A stretch of DNA of 43,521 nucleotides from Sedimenticola sp. (GTDB lineage Bacteria > Pseudomonadota > Gammaproteobacteria > Chromatiales > Chromatiaceae), in the NCBI GenBank assembly GCA_027008705.1, contig JALVEB010000021.1:1-43521 (forward strand), written 5' to 3'. Made by a program: the position numbers and the translations under genes. Positions 35,845-43,521 of the stretch are shown here, piece by piece. Numbering within the stretch: position 1 is the first letter of the stretch; each line of letters opens with the position of its first letter. Under the pieces are notes generated by a model that saw only the letters and a list, made by a program, of their open reading frames with translations, did no database searches and was not told where the DNA came from.

Positions 35845-37182
35845 CTACTTGCCGATACAGAAAGAGGAAAAGATCTCGCCGAGCAGATCATCCGCGCTGA
35901 ATTCACCGGTAATCTTGGCAAGCGCCCGCTGCGCTTCGTGCAGATCCGCCGCCACCAGTTCGCCAGCATGGTGATCGAGCAGGGTATGGGTGGCACGCCG
36001 TAGCGCGCGATCCGCTTCCTCAATCGCGTCCAGATGCCGCCGCCGCGCGCTGAAGCCCCCTTCCTGCGCTTCATGGAAGCCGGCATGCCGCTTCAGAAAA
36101 GCGTGCAACAGGGAAAGGCCGCTGCCAACCTTCGCTGACAGCGCCACCTCCGGCACGCCATTGCGTTCCCGTTCCGCCGGCGGCTCGCCACAGCGGTCGA
36201 TCTGGTTGCGCACCAACAGGCGGGGGATCGCAAGCCCCGCCACCTCGGCATCGACCTTGGGCTCGCCCTCGCGGCAATCGTAGACCCATAGCACCAAGTC
36301 GGCCTCATCCAACGCCTCGCGCGCGCGGCGAATGCCCTCCTGCTCGATCGGGTTGTCGCTGTCGCGCAGACCGGCGGTATCGACCAGGTGCACCGGCAGG
36401 CCATCGATCTGGATGTGCTCACGCAGCAGGTCGCGCGTGGTGCCGGGGATCTCGGTGACGATCGCCGCGTCGGCGCGCGCGAGCAGGTTCAACAGGCTGG
36501 ATTTTCCGGCATTCGGGCGACCCGCCAGCACCAGCGTCAACCCTTCTCGCATCACCCGTCCCTGGTCGGCTTCCCGACGCAAAAGCTCGATCCGCTCCGC
36601 AAGCCGCGTCAAGCGCTGCTCCACGCGCCCGTCGGAAAGGAAATCGATCTCTTCGTCGGGAAAGTCCAGCGCCGCCTCGACGTAGACGCGCAAGGCCACC
36701 AGCTCGTCGACCAGTTCGCGCACGCGCCGTGAGAACTCGCCTTGCAAGGAACGCATCGCCATGCGCGCGGCCTGCGCGCTGCCGCTCTCGATCAGATCGG
36801 CGATCGCCTCGGCCCGCGCCAGATCCAGTTTGTCGTTCAGAAAGGCCCGTTCGCTGAACTCCCCGGGGCGCGCGAGGCGCGCGCCCAGTTCGAGACAACG
36901 GCGCAGCAACAGGTCCATGACCACCGGCCCGCCATGCCCCTGCAACTCCACCACCGGCTCTCCGGTGAACGAGCGCGGCGCCGCGAAATACAGCACCAAG
37001 CCCTCATCGATGGCCTCGCCATCGCCACCCCGGAAAACGCGAAAAGCCGCTTCACGCGGCTTCGGCAGGGTCTTGCAGATCGCTTGCGCGATCGCCGGAG
37101 CACGCGCGCCGGACAGGCGGACGACACCGATGCCGCCATGACCCGGCGGCGTCGCAACCGCGGCGATGGTATCGCGCTCCAT
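35845..37182 (-). CDS. mnmE: tRNA uridine-5-carboxymethylaminomethyl GTPase MnmE
   Basis: With MnmG it modifies the wobble uridine 34 of several tRNAs. 445 residues: an N-terminal folate-binding domain (MERDTIAAVATPPGHGGIGVVRLSG pattern, residues 1-25), a helical domain, and an inserted G domain with GRPNAGKSSLLN (G1), EIPGTTRD (G2), VDTAGLRDS (G3) and RNQID at G4. The usual G4 is NKxD, so Lys is replaced by Gln. The C-terminal catalytic CIGK is present. Six bases after yidC in the rpmH-rnpA-yidC-mnmE run. Confidence 0.96.
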   Translation of the reverse strand: MERDTIAAVATPPGHGGIGVVRLSGARAPAIAQAICKTLPKPREAAFRVFRGGDGEAIDEGLVLYFAAPRSFTGEPVVELQGHGGPVVMDLLLRRCLELGARLARPGEFSERAFLNDKLDLARAEAIADLIESGSAQAARMAMRSLQGEFSRRVRELVDELVALRVYVEAALDFPDEEIDFLSDGRVEQRLTRLAERIELLRREADQGRVMREGLTLVLAGRPNAGKSSLLNLLARADAAIVTEIPGTTRDLLREHIQIDGLPVHLVDTAGLRDSDNPIEQEGIRRAREALDEADLVLWVYDCREGEPKVDAEVAGLAIPRLLVRNQIDRCGEPPAERERNGVPEVALSAKVGSGLSLLHAFLKRHAGFHEAQEGGFSARRRHLDAIEEADRALRRATHTLLDHHAGELVAADLHEAQRALAKITGEFSADDLLGEIFSSFCIGK

Positions 37183-37188
37183 CGAGGA

Positions 37189-38862
37189 TCAGCCGCTACC
37201 CGCCTCGATACGCTTGGTGATGACATACTGCTGCGCGATCGACAACAGATTGTTGACGAACCAGTACAACACCAAACCCGCCGGAAAAAAGGCGAAGAAC
37301 ACCGTGAACACGATCGGCAGCGCCATCATCACCTTCTGTTGCATCGGATCCATCGGCGCCGGGTTCAGCTTCTGCTGCGCCAACATCGTGATCCCCATCA
37401 ACACCGGCAACACGTAATAAGGATCCTGAATCGACAAATCCTTGATCCATAGCATGAACGGCGCCTGACGCAGCTCGACCGCTTCCATCAATACCCAGTA
37501 CAGGGCGATGAAGAACGGAATCTGCACCAACATCGGCAGACAGCCGCCAAGGGGGTTGATCTTCTCCTTCTTGTACATCTCCATCATCGCCTGATTCAGG
37601 CGAGCGCGATCGTCGCCATAGCGATCCTTCAGCGCCTGCAAGCGCGGCGCCAGCTTGCGCATGTTCGCCATTGAGCGATAGCTGGCCTCGGACAGCTTGT
37701 AGAACAGCAATTTGATCGTAATGGTCAGAAAGATGATCGCCCAGCCCCAGTTGCCAAGCACACCGTGGTACCACTTCAGCAGCCAGAACATCGGCTTGGC
37801 CAGTATCGTCAGCCAACCGTAATCGGCGGTCAGCTCCAGCCCCGGCGCCATCTTCGCAAGCTGATCCTGCAACTTGGGGCCAACCACCAGACGGCCGGTA
37901 AACACATGGCGCTGCCCCGGCGCGACCGTGGTCACCGGCGAATAGGCGCCCACCACATAGCGCTGCCCCGGCAACACCTTGGAATAGAAATGCTCGGTCT
38001 CGTCCGCCGGCGGAATCCATGCGGCGAGGAAATAGTGTTGCATCACCGCGATCCAGCCGCCTTTGACATCCCGTTCCAGCGGCTCCTTCGCCATCGAGGG
38101 GAAGGCGATCTTCTCGTATTTCTCTTCCGGCGAGTAGATCGCCGCGCCGACATAGGCGCGCGCCGCGAACATATTGCCACTATCGCCATCGTGCATGCGT
38201 TGCAACTGAGTATAGGCGCGCGCGGCCCACGGCCTCCGGCCTTCGTTCTCGACCACATGCTCGACGGCAATCTCGTAACTATCCCGCTTGAAATGGTAGC
38301 GCTTGGTCACCTTGACACCGTTTTCGCCATGCCATACCAAATCCACCACCAACTCGTTCTTGCCATCGGCAAGCTGGTAGGCATCGGCGCCGGCCTGATA
38401 AAGCGCCTTGTGCGTCGGCGCCTTCGAACCCTTGCCGCTGATCAGCCCCGACTGGGCGATGAACAGCTCCGGCGGAACCGGGGTCAGCAGCTTCAACGGT
38501 ACATCCGGCCGATCGACCGACACCGGGTACTTCAACAGCCAGGCATCGCTCAGGGTACCGCCACGCGTATCGATCAAGATGCGATAGAGATCGGTTTCCA
38601 CCTGAATCTTGCGTGACGCGGCCGCATCCGCCGCCTGCCCGCCAGACACCGCGGGAACCTTGGCATCGGGCAGTTCACCGCCGCCCGTGGACGGCATGGC
38701 CGCACCGTTGCCGGTCCGCGCCAGGCGCCCGGCTTCCGCCATGGACTGCGTGGCCTTGCTCGCGGGAGCCGACCGTGGAGCATAGTCGCGCTGCCAAGCC
38801 TGGTACAGCGTAAGAGACAGGAAAGCGGCCGCGATCAGCAGCAGGATGCGAATATTGTCCAT
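37189..38862 (-). CDS. yidC: membrane protein insertase YidC
   Basis: A 557-residue inner-membrane insertase of the Gram-negative type. TM1 is at the N-terminus (MDNIRILLLIAAAFLSL), followed by a low-complexity linker and the large periplasmic beta domain (about 70-345). Then come the core helices: WGWAIIFLTITIKLLFYKL, ASYRSMANMRKLAPRLQALK, YKKEKINPLGGCLPMLVQIPFF. The last helix region has FFAFFPAGLVLYWFVNNLLS. ATG 38862 gives the family N-terminus; 20 codons of open frame upstream do not match. Confidence 0.97.
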   Translation of the reverse strand: MDNIRILLLIAAAFLSLTLYQAWQRDYAPRSAPASKATQSMAEAGRLARTGNGAAMPSTGGGELPDAKVPAVSGGQAADAAASRKIQVETDLYRILIDTRGGTLSDAWLLKYPVSVDRPDVPLKLLTPVPPELFIAQSGLISGKGSKAPTHKALYQAGADAYQLADGKNELVVDLVWHGENGVKVTKRYHFKRDSYEIAVEHVVENEGRRPWAARAYTQLQRMHDGDSGNMFAARAYVGAAIYSPEEKYEKIAFPSMAKEPLERDVKGGWIAVMQHYFLAAWIPPADETEHFYSKVLPGQRYVVGAYSPVTTVAPGQRHVFTGRLVVGPKLQDQLAKMAPGLELTADYGWLTILAKPMFWLLKWYHGVLGNWGWAIIFLTITIKLLFYKLSEASYRSMANMRKLAPRLQALKDRYGDDRARLNQAMMEMYKKEKINPLGGCLPMLVQIPFFIALYWVLMEAVELRQAPFMLWIKDLSIQDPYYVLPVLMGITMLAQQKLNPAPMDPMQQKVMMALPIVFTVFFAFFPAGLVLYWFVNNLLSIAQQYVITKRIEAGSG

Positions 38863-38925
38863 GAAGACTCGATAGCCAGAAGATAAAAGAGGAAGGCCGG
38901 AAGGGAAACACCGCGCCGGCAAGAC

Positions 38926-39282
38926 TCAGGCGCTGTCTTGCGCCACCTGTCCGAACAAGCGATCCAGCGAGGCGCTCAAGGTGGCCTTGTCGCGCGCCGC
39001 CAGTCCATCACGCGCAAGCACCACCAGATCCCGCGACCCCAGGCGCGCGCGCCAATGACGGAAACGCTCCCGCACCAGACGCTTGACGCGATTGCGATCG
39101 ACCGCGCGGCGCAGGCGCTTCTTGGCGATCGCCAGACCAAGACGCGCGCCCCGGCCACGCCCCGGACGATACAGCACGACAAAATAGCGGTCGGACAGCT
39201 TGATCGCGTCGGAAAAAACGTAGCGGTAATCCGCCGCGTCTGTGAGCCGGGCAGCGCGCGGAAAGGCCTGCGGACCTTCCAC
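38926..39282 (-). CDS. rnpA: ribonuclease P protein component
   Basis: A 118-residue basic protein that helps RNase P RNA cleave pre-tRNA leaders. FPRAARLTDAADYRYVF is the start, and the RNR motif appears in AVDRNRVKRLVRERFR. The start codon is GTG, 14 bases after rpmH, with a poor ribosome site, as is common for rnpA. The 63-base gap to yidC holds no yidD. Confidence 0.94.
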   Translation of the reverse strand: MEGPQAFPRAARLTDAADYRYVFSDAIKLSDRYFVVLYRPGRGRGARLGLAIAKKRLRRAVDRNRVKRLVRERFRHWRARLGSRDLVVLARDGLAARDKATLSASLDRLFGQVAQDSA

Positions 39283-39296
39283 GCCGGTGGAAGGCT

Positions 39297-39431
39297 TCAG
39301 GGCGCCAGGCGCGCGCGCCCCTTGGCTCGACGGGCGTTGATGACCTTGCGGCCGCCACGCGTCGCCATGCGAGCGCGGAAACCATGGGTACGCGCGCGTT
39401 TCAGTCTGCTGGGTTGGAATGTTCTTTTCAT
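39297..39431 (-). CDS. rpmH: 50S ribosomal protein L34
   Basis: 44 residues: [20 protein letters not shown] and the rest of the basic L34 pattern ([19 protein letters not shown]). The first gene of the cluster, with a strong promoter 46 bases upstream. In many gammaproteobacteria dnaA lies upstream of rpmH in the opposite direction; here there are repeats, an intron fragment and cspA. Confidence 0.97.
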   Translation of the reverse strand: MKRTFQPSRLKRARTHGFRARMATRGGRKVINARRAKGRARLAP

Positions 39432-39476
39432 GACCGTTCCCGGATGCTTAACCTGATACCAGAAAAAAGGGCGCCA

Positions 39477-39505
39477 AGAGTACCGGCCGCTCCCGGATTT
39501 GTCAA
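39477..39505 (-). promoter_or_regulatory. sigma-70 promoter for rpmH
   Basis: Minus strand: perfect TTGACA (39500-39505), 17-base spacer, TACTCT (39477-39482). Predicted start near 39470, about 40 nt before the rpmH ATG. Confidence 0.65.
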
Positions 39506-39570
39506 TCCAGTGGGCGCGCACCAGGGCAATCGCGCTGAATTTCGTTTGACGTTTCCTGATTTCAAAGGCT

Positions 39571-39613
39571 TGGCGCTGTCGCCCGATCCACTCGCTTGAT
39601 CGAACCTACGCCC
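39571..39613. repeat. R1 repeat, right-half copy
   Basis: TGGCGCTGTCGCCCGATCC, then CGCTTGATCGAACCTACGCC, matching the right half of the adjacent full copy at 39631-39722. Confidence 0.55.
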
Positions 39614-39630
39614 ACATTGCAAAAAACCGC

Positions 39631-39722
39631 TGTAGGCCGGTTCAAGTACCGCGGAACCGGCTGCGGTGGTGCCGCGCAATGGCGTCGCTGCCCGATCCGC
39701 TGCGCTTGATCGAGCCTACGCC
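39631..39722. repeat. R1 REPIN-like repeat, full copy
   Basis: A 92-base element. It begins TGTAGGCCGGTTCAAG and ends CTTGATCGAGCCTACGCC, so the ends GTAGGC and GCCTAC are inverted. CCGGTTC and GAACCGG form an inner hairpin in the left half, and the centre is G/C rich. Bases 39641-39722 align with 15156-15237 over the whole length. Confidence 0.7.
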
Positions 39723-39724
39723 CT

Positions 39725-40254
39725 GTCGAGTCAATGGCATTTAAGGGCGCAGGCTGGCCATGACCCGCTCGCGCGGGCTTCTGATGCCTTGCCGTCTCGA
39801 ATGCCACAGGCGTCAAACCCTCCTTCCCGTTCGGCCCTTCGCTCCACCCGGTTTCCCGGGCTTCTTCGCTACTACGGCCTCTGCTGACTTCTCGCTCCGC
39901 CTCGCGGCGTCGCCCTTTACGATGGGCATCCTGCCCACCGCCCTTCGGCCGCGCTCCAGGCGCGGCTCGTCAGGCGTAAGGCGAGATCTCCCCAGGTAAG
40001 GTACGCTCCCCTTCACCGTACAACCGCCGGATTTACACCACTTCGCCTTGGCCACTGGAGCTTCGCGGTTCATGGCCCGCCCGCCCTGCTCGGCTGTGCC
40101 TTCTATCCAGTTCCTGTTCGTCGGCCCGCGGTTTACGCTACACGCTTCCTCCCCACGGTCGGCCACCCTTCCGCAGTGGCGCTTCGCTTCACTCGCCGTG
40201 ACCAGCTCGTGGCGGGACTTTCACCCGCAGGGGGGGCGCCCATGCTGGGCGCAC
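39725..40254 (-). mobile_element. 5' fragment of a group IIC intron
   Basis: On the minus strand the element begins GTGCGCCCAGCATGGGCG at 40254 and continues with GGGTGAAAGTCCCGCC, the 5' end and early domain I of bacterial group II introns of class C. Further in, CTTACCTGGGGAGATCTC and GAAGTCAGCAGAGGCCGTAGTAG match the conserved region before the intron protein in that class. The 5' end lies just past the cspA terminator, the site type favoured by IIC introns. A possible start of the intron protein (TTG at 39816, TPVAFETARH) runs only about 25 codons before repeat sequence. Reverse transcriptase and domains V-VI are missing, so it cannot move by itself. The left edge is approximate. Confidence 0.75.
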
Positions 40255-40256
40255 CA

Positions 40257-40284
40257 TAAAAAAAGGAGGCCGAAGCCTCCTTTT
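40257..40284 (-). terminator. intrinsic terminator of cspA
   Basis: Minus strand: AAAAGGAGGC, loop TTCG, GCCTCCTTTT and three more Ts. A ten-pair stem with T tail, 23 bases after the cspA stop. The symmetry allows some activity on the plus strand too. Confidence 0.9.
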
Positions 40285-40306
40285 CGCTAGCGTGCGACAC
40301 AACCCT

Positions 40307-40516
40307 TTAGATCGGGGTGACGTTCTCAGCCTGCGGGCCCTTCTGGCCCTGAGTCACGGTCATCTCGACCTGCTGACCCTCGTACAGGTTCTTGCGACCG
40401 GTACCGTTGATTGCACTGTGATGTACGAATACATCCTTGCCGCCTTCGCGTTCGATGAAACCGTAGCCTTTTTCTTCATCGAACCACTTAACGGTACCTG
40501 TAACTTGATCTGACAT
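40307..40516 (-). CDS. cold-shock domain protein (CspA family)
   Basis: A 69-residue single cold-shock domain. [17 protein letters not shown] holds RNP1 (KGYGFI) and DVFVHHSAI holds RNP2; it ends AENVTPI. Such proteins bind single-stranded RNA and DNA and melt mRNA structure. Monocistronic, with its own terminator. The leader is long. Which paralogue it corresponds to cannot be decided from one gene. Confidence 0.95.
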   Translation of the reverse strand: MSDQVTGTVKWFDEEKGYGFIEREGGKDVFVHHSAINGTGRKNLYEGQQVEMTVTQGQKGPQAENVTPI

Positions 40517-40747
40517 TGTATCTCTCTTTCAAACGTGTGCCAGCACGAAGCTGACGTTACTTACCTAGTGGCATGCGCCACTTCTTTGCACCCGTGGCGC
40601 CATCGCGACCCACGGGCGACCCACCGTCGCGGCGAGTCATGCAGCGCATAGTGGCAGATAAATCCGCGATTGGCAATGAATATTCCAATAAATTATGCTG
40701 GAGGGCGATTTTCCTCCAAATGAATCGCGGCAACCCCGCAAAGGCCG
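40517..40747. promoter_or_regulatory. cspA leader and divergent intergenic region
   Basis: This 231-base gap separates cspA (minus) from the SixA-like gene (plus). GCGCCAC (40575-40581) and GTGGCGC (40594-40600) form a seven-pair hairpin that would lie about 60-85 nt upstream of the cspA start, as expected for a structured cold-shock leader. TTGCCA on the minus strand near 40670 is a weak -35 candidate; I see no convincing -10. No gene is present. Confidence 0.35.
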
Positions 40748-41224
40748 ATGGCAATCCTCTACCTGATGCGTCATGCAAAATCGGACTGGCACAACCATCT
40801 GAGCGACATCAAACGCCCGCTGAACGCACGCGGGCGCGCGGACGCGCCACGTATCGGCGCCGAGCTGGCGGCCCGAAACGCCCGTCCCGGCGTAATCCTC
40901 GGCTCGCCGGCGAACCGCGCACGCGCAACCGCCGAGGCCATCGCTGCCGCCTTTACCACCCCGCCACCAATCGAAATCATCGACTCACTCTATCTTGCCG
41001 ACGCCAAAACCCTGCGCCATCACCTGCTCGCGGCAGGCGAACCTAAGCCGATGCTGGTGGCGCACAACCCCGGGCTGGACGATCTGCTCGCCCACCTGTG
41101 TGGCGACGACCTCCCCTACACCCGCAACGGCAAGCTGATGACCACCGCGAACGTCGCGATCATTGATCTCGACGGCGCGCGCGGCCACCTCGTCGACCTG
41201 ATCCGACCAAAGGATCTGACATGA
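40748..41224 (+). CDS. SixA-like phosphohistidine phosphatase
   Basis: A 158-residue member of the histidine phosphatase superfamily. LYLMRHAKSDW carries the RH nucleophile motif (RHA, as in SixA, not RHG), SPANRARATAEAI the second Arg, and LVAHNPGLDDLL the second catalytic His. SixA removes phosphate from His of phosphotransfer proteins; here the true substrate is unknown. Its stop overlaps the mak start (ATGA), so the two share a message. Confidence 0.88.
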   Translation: MAILYLMRHAKSDWHNHLSDIKRPLNARGRADAPRIGAELAARNARPGVILGSPANRARATAEAIAAAFTTPPPIEIIDSLYLADAKTLRHHLLAAGEPKPMLVAHNPGLDDLLAHLCGDDLPYTRNGKLMTTANVAIIDLDGARGHLVDLIRPKDLT

Positions 41225-42129
41225 ACGCACCGCCACCCCACATCGGCATCGACCTCGGCGGCACCAAAACCGAGATCATCGCGCTGGACCCACACGGCAA
41301 AACCCTGCTGCGCGAACGCCGCCCCACACCGGCGCACGACTACGGAGCGATACTCGATACCATCGCCGCGCTGATCGAAAACGCCGAACGCCGCCTCGGC
41401 GCGCGCGCCAGCGTCGGCATCGGCACCCCGGGCGCGCTATCGCCGGCCAGCGGCCTGCTGCGCAACTCGAACACCCAATGCCTGAACGGCAAGACACTGA
41501 AACAGGATCTGGAAACCCACCTCGAACGCCCCGTGCGCCTCGCCAACGACGCCAACTGCTTCGCCCTCTCCGAAGCCACCGACGGCGCCGCAGCCGGAGC
41601 CAGCGTGGTATTCGGCGTCATCGTCGGCACCGGCACCGGCGGCGGCATCGTCGTCGACGGACGGGTATTGAACGGGCCGAACGCGATCGCCGGCGAATGG
41701 GGCCACAACCCGCTACCCTGGCCACGTGCCGAAGAGCTGCCGGGGCCGGCCTGCTACTGCGGCCGACACGGCTGTATCGAAACCTGGCTGTCCGGCCCCG
41801 GCCTGCGCCGCGACCATCTTGCAAGCAGCGGCGAACGGCTCGACCCGGCCCAAATCGCCGCACGCGCGCCAGACAAGGCCGCCAGCGCCGCCACCTTGTC
41901 ACGTTACATCGACCGCATGGCGCGCGCGCTGGCGCAGGTGATCAATCTGCTCGACCCCGATGTCATCGTGCTCGGCGGCGGCATCGGCAACATCGATGCG
42001 CTCTACCGAGAGGTACCCCAACGCTGGGGGCAATGGATCTTCTCCGACGTCGTCTCCACCCGGCTGCTGCGCCCGCTGCATGGCGACTCCAGCGGCGTGC
42101 GTGGCGCCGCCTGGTTGTGGCGCGACTGA
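41221..42129 (+). CDS. mak: fructokinase, ROK family (Mak)
   Basis: A 302-residue ROK kinase that phosphorylates fructose, probably with side activity on mannose or glucose. GIDLGGTKTEIIAL is the phosphate loop; LANDANCFALSEATDGAAAGA contains the catalytic Asp; GTGTGGG; AGEWGHNPLPW; and the zinc motif CYCGRHGCIETWLSGPG. The C-terminal HGDSSGVRGAAWLW is nearly identical to E. coli Mak as I remember it, which supports the specific name over general ROK or NagK. Confidence 0.9.
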   Translation: MNAPPPHIGIDLGGTKTEIIALDPHGKTLLRERRPTPAHDYGAILDTIAALIENAERRLGARASVGIGTPGALSPASGLLRNSNTQCLNGKTLKQDLETHLERPVRLANDANCFALSEATDGAAAGASVVFGVIVGTGTGGGIVVDGRVLNGPNAIAGEWGHNPLPWPRAEELPGPACYCGRHGCIETWLSGPGLRRDHLASSGERLDPAQIAARAPDKAASAATLSRYIDRMARALAQVINLLDPDVIVLGGGIGNIDALYREVPQRWGQWIFSDVVSTRLLRPLHGDSSGVRGAAWLWRD

Positions 42130-42130
42130 G

Positions 42131-42811
42131 ATGCCACCCCGCCTGCTGCTGTTCGACCTCGATGATACCTTGTGGCCGTGCAAGCCGACCATCGCGCGCG
42201 CCGAGCGCATCCTCTATGATTGGTTGTGCGAGCGCCTGCCCGGGTTGCGCGAGCGGCACGATATCGACAGCCTGCGCGAGCAACGCAAACGCCTGATGCA
42301 AGCGCACCCCGAATGGGTCCACGACCTGACCCGGGTGCGCCGAGAATCCCTGCTGGCACTGTGCCGCGAGCACCGCGCCGATCCACGGATCGCGGAACAC
42401 GGCAGCGCCCTCTTCTGCCGGGAACGCAACCAGGTGACGCCCTATCCCGAAGTCATCCCGGTGCTGCGCGCGTTGCGCAAGGAATTCACCCTGGCATCCC
42501 TGACCAACGGCAACGCCGATGTCCGCCAGACGCCCCTCGGCGAACTGTTCGACCACGCCATCCGCTCGATCGAGGTCGGCCACGCCAAGCCGCACCCGGC
42601 GATGTTTCTCGCTGCCTGCGAGCGCGCCGGAGCCGCGCCGGAAGAAACCCTGATGATCGGCGATGACCCCGAGCGCGACATCGAGCCCGCCCGCGCCCTG
42701 GGCATGAAGACCATGCTGATCCTGCGCGACCGCCCCCTTCCCGATGACAGCCGGGCCGATCTGGTCGCGCCGGACCTGCGCCCACTGACCACATGGCTGG
42801 CGCGCGCCTGA
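42131..42811 (+). CDS. HAD-superfamily phosphatase (YigB-like)
   Basis: A 226-residue HAD hydrolase. Motif I is LLLFDLDDTLWPC with the nucleophile DxD, motif II is SLTNGN, motif III is the Lys in GHAKPHP and motif IV is MIGDDPERDIEPA. A helical cap lies between residues 20 and 95. YigB-like enzymes dephosphorylate a riboflavin precursor or FMN, but substrates of HAD enzymes are hard to predict. One base after mak, probably the same operon. Confidence 0.85.
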   Translation: MPPRLLLFDLDDTLWPCKPTIARAERILYDWLCERLPGLRERHDIDSLREQRKRLMQAHPEWVHDLTRVRRESLLALCREHRADPRIAEHGSALFCRERNQVTPYPEVIPVLRALRKEFTLASLTNGNADVRQTPLGELFDHAIRSIEVGHAKPHPAMFLAACERAGAAPEETLMIGDDPERDIEPARALGMKTMLILRDRPLPDDSRADLVAPDLRPLTTWLARA

Positions 42812-42835
42812 CCCGCCACCCTGTGGGAACCCGGG

Positions 42836-43312
42836 TCAGAACGCCATGAAGCGCCCGCCACTGCCGATCGCTATCGTGATCAGACCAAGGATGGTATTGA
42901 TGCCGACCAGCCTGCGGATGCTGTTCAGCCTGGCCCCGGCGGCAGGCCAATCCTGATCCGCGACGGCCCGCTTGAGCTTCAGATAGAGCCCGAAGAAAAC
43001 ATGCCCATAGATCAGCATCATGACGATGCCGAGCGCCAGCATGATGTGCACATAAGGCGGCACCTTGGCGAAACCGCCGTAATAGCCGAAGATCATCCAA
43101 AAGCCGGTGGCCAGAATCAGCAGGATCGCCGTCCACACCCACGGAAAGAAGCGACCGAACACCCCGTTCCACAGCGGCAGGCGTTGTGGCGGCTCGAATT
43201 GGGCGACCGCCACCGGACGCAACACCTGGTGGGCGAAAAACATGCCGCCGACCCAAACGACGACGGAAAGCAGATGCAGCACGACGGCTGCCGGAAACAG
43301 GTAAGCTGTCAT
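42836..43312 (-). CDS. CopD-family integral membrane protein
   Basis: A 158-residue protein with four membrane segments (about residues 5-25, 55-78, 83-107, 138-155). LHLLSVVVWVGGMFFAH, with His in the first helix, is typical of the CopD domain, and VHIMLALGIVMMLIYGH carries further His residues. CopD domains are linked to copper handling or heme-like ligands, but small stand-alone forms are uncharacterised. It converges with the HAD gene, 24 bases apart. Confidence 0.8.
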   Translation of the reverse strand: MTAYLFPAAVVLHLLSVVVWVGGMFFAHQVLRPVAVAQFEPPQRLPLWNGVFGRFFPWVWTAILLILATGFWMIFGYYGGFAKVPPYVHIMLALGIVMMLIYGHVFFGLYLKLKRAVADQDWPAAGARLNSIRRLVGINTILGLITIAIGSGGRFMAF

Positions 43313-43521
43313 TCGATGAACCCCGTTGAATCAAATCAATCCCGCCATGATAGCAGCCCGCAAGCAGTTACCGCCAACGCTCGTCCCCTGTGACCCTTGA
43401 TCCCCGGATAAGCTCTGCCCGCCGGCTGATCAGTGGCTTGCCCTGGATGGATTTGAGGTTTTGAGCCTCGATGGGGCTCCAACCAGGCCTGAAGAGGCCA
43501 GATTAAGGAGCGTTGAGGTGT
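43313..43521. other. right end of window, no gene recognised
   Basis: 209 bases without a recognisable gene. GGCCTGAAGAGGCC is a small hairpin near 43478. AAGGAG at 43505 could be a ribosome binding site for a gene that starts beyond the window, since a GTG follows at the very end. Confidence 0.3.

Noticed and set aside
39813-40166. 117-codon minus-strand open frame
   Set aside because: It lies within the group II intron RNA domains, upstream of where the intron protein starts; it reflects structured RNA, not a gene.

Overview
The window is a GC-rich, gene-dense stretch of bacterial chromosome that reads as Gammaproteobacteria. I base this on gene order: rpsF-rpsR-rplI-dnaB-alr-radA, mreBCD-mrdA-mrdB-mltB-rlpA, rpmH-rnpA-yidC-mnmE and his genes joined to tatABC. 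A Chromatiales-like, respiring organism is a reasonable guess: there is a triheme cytochrome c, a CopD-type membrane protein and a TatC with a FimV-like tail. The species cannot be named from this sequence.

Layout. 1-300 is the broken end of a transposase gene. 322-1900 (minus) is moaC, a phosphoesterase and ppa. 1999-4766 (minus) is a zinc-ribbon membrane protein, an NfeD protein and a stomatin-like protein. 4983-7233 (plus) is a TtcA-like tRNA thiolase, pip and dtd. 7307-14024 (plus) is hisB-H-A-F-E, tatABC and a DUF255 protein, tightly packed. 14029-15070 is a divergent pair, engB and a lipoprotein, whose start codons overlap. 15382-19170 (plus) is glk-gnd-zwf, which feeds glucose into the oxidative pentose phosphate route. 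19201-20481 (minus) is cbpA-cbpM. 20571-27880 (minus) is the elongasome cluster mreB-C-D, mrdA, mrdB, mltB, rlpA. 28127-33204 (minus) is rpsF-rpsR-rplI, then dnaB-alr-radA. 33413-35086 (minus) is a triheme cytochrome and nei. 35087-35844 has no protein gene. 35845-39431 (minus) is rpmH-rnpA-yidC-mnmE. 39432-40306 holds repeats and a broken group IIC intron downstream of the cspA terminator. 40748-42811 (plus) is a SixA-like phosphatase, fructokinase and a HAD phosphatase. 42836-43312 (minus) is a CopD-type protein.

Most protein genes are housekeeping. The least explained part is 35268-35829. It has no credible ORF, a strong A over T skew on the plus strand, several strong hairpins, and ends in a near-perfect intrinsic terminator with eight Ts pointing plus, although no plus-strand protein gene lies upstream. 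I read it as a large structured noncoding RNA of unknown class, about 560 nt.

Other points of note: mreC appears to start at an ATA codon; TatC carries an acidic, FimV-like C-terminal extension; two families of short palindromic repeats recur between genes; hisI and yidD are missing from their usual positions; and the intron fragment sits behind a terminator, as group IIC introns do.
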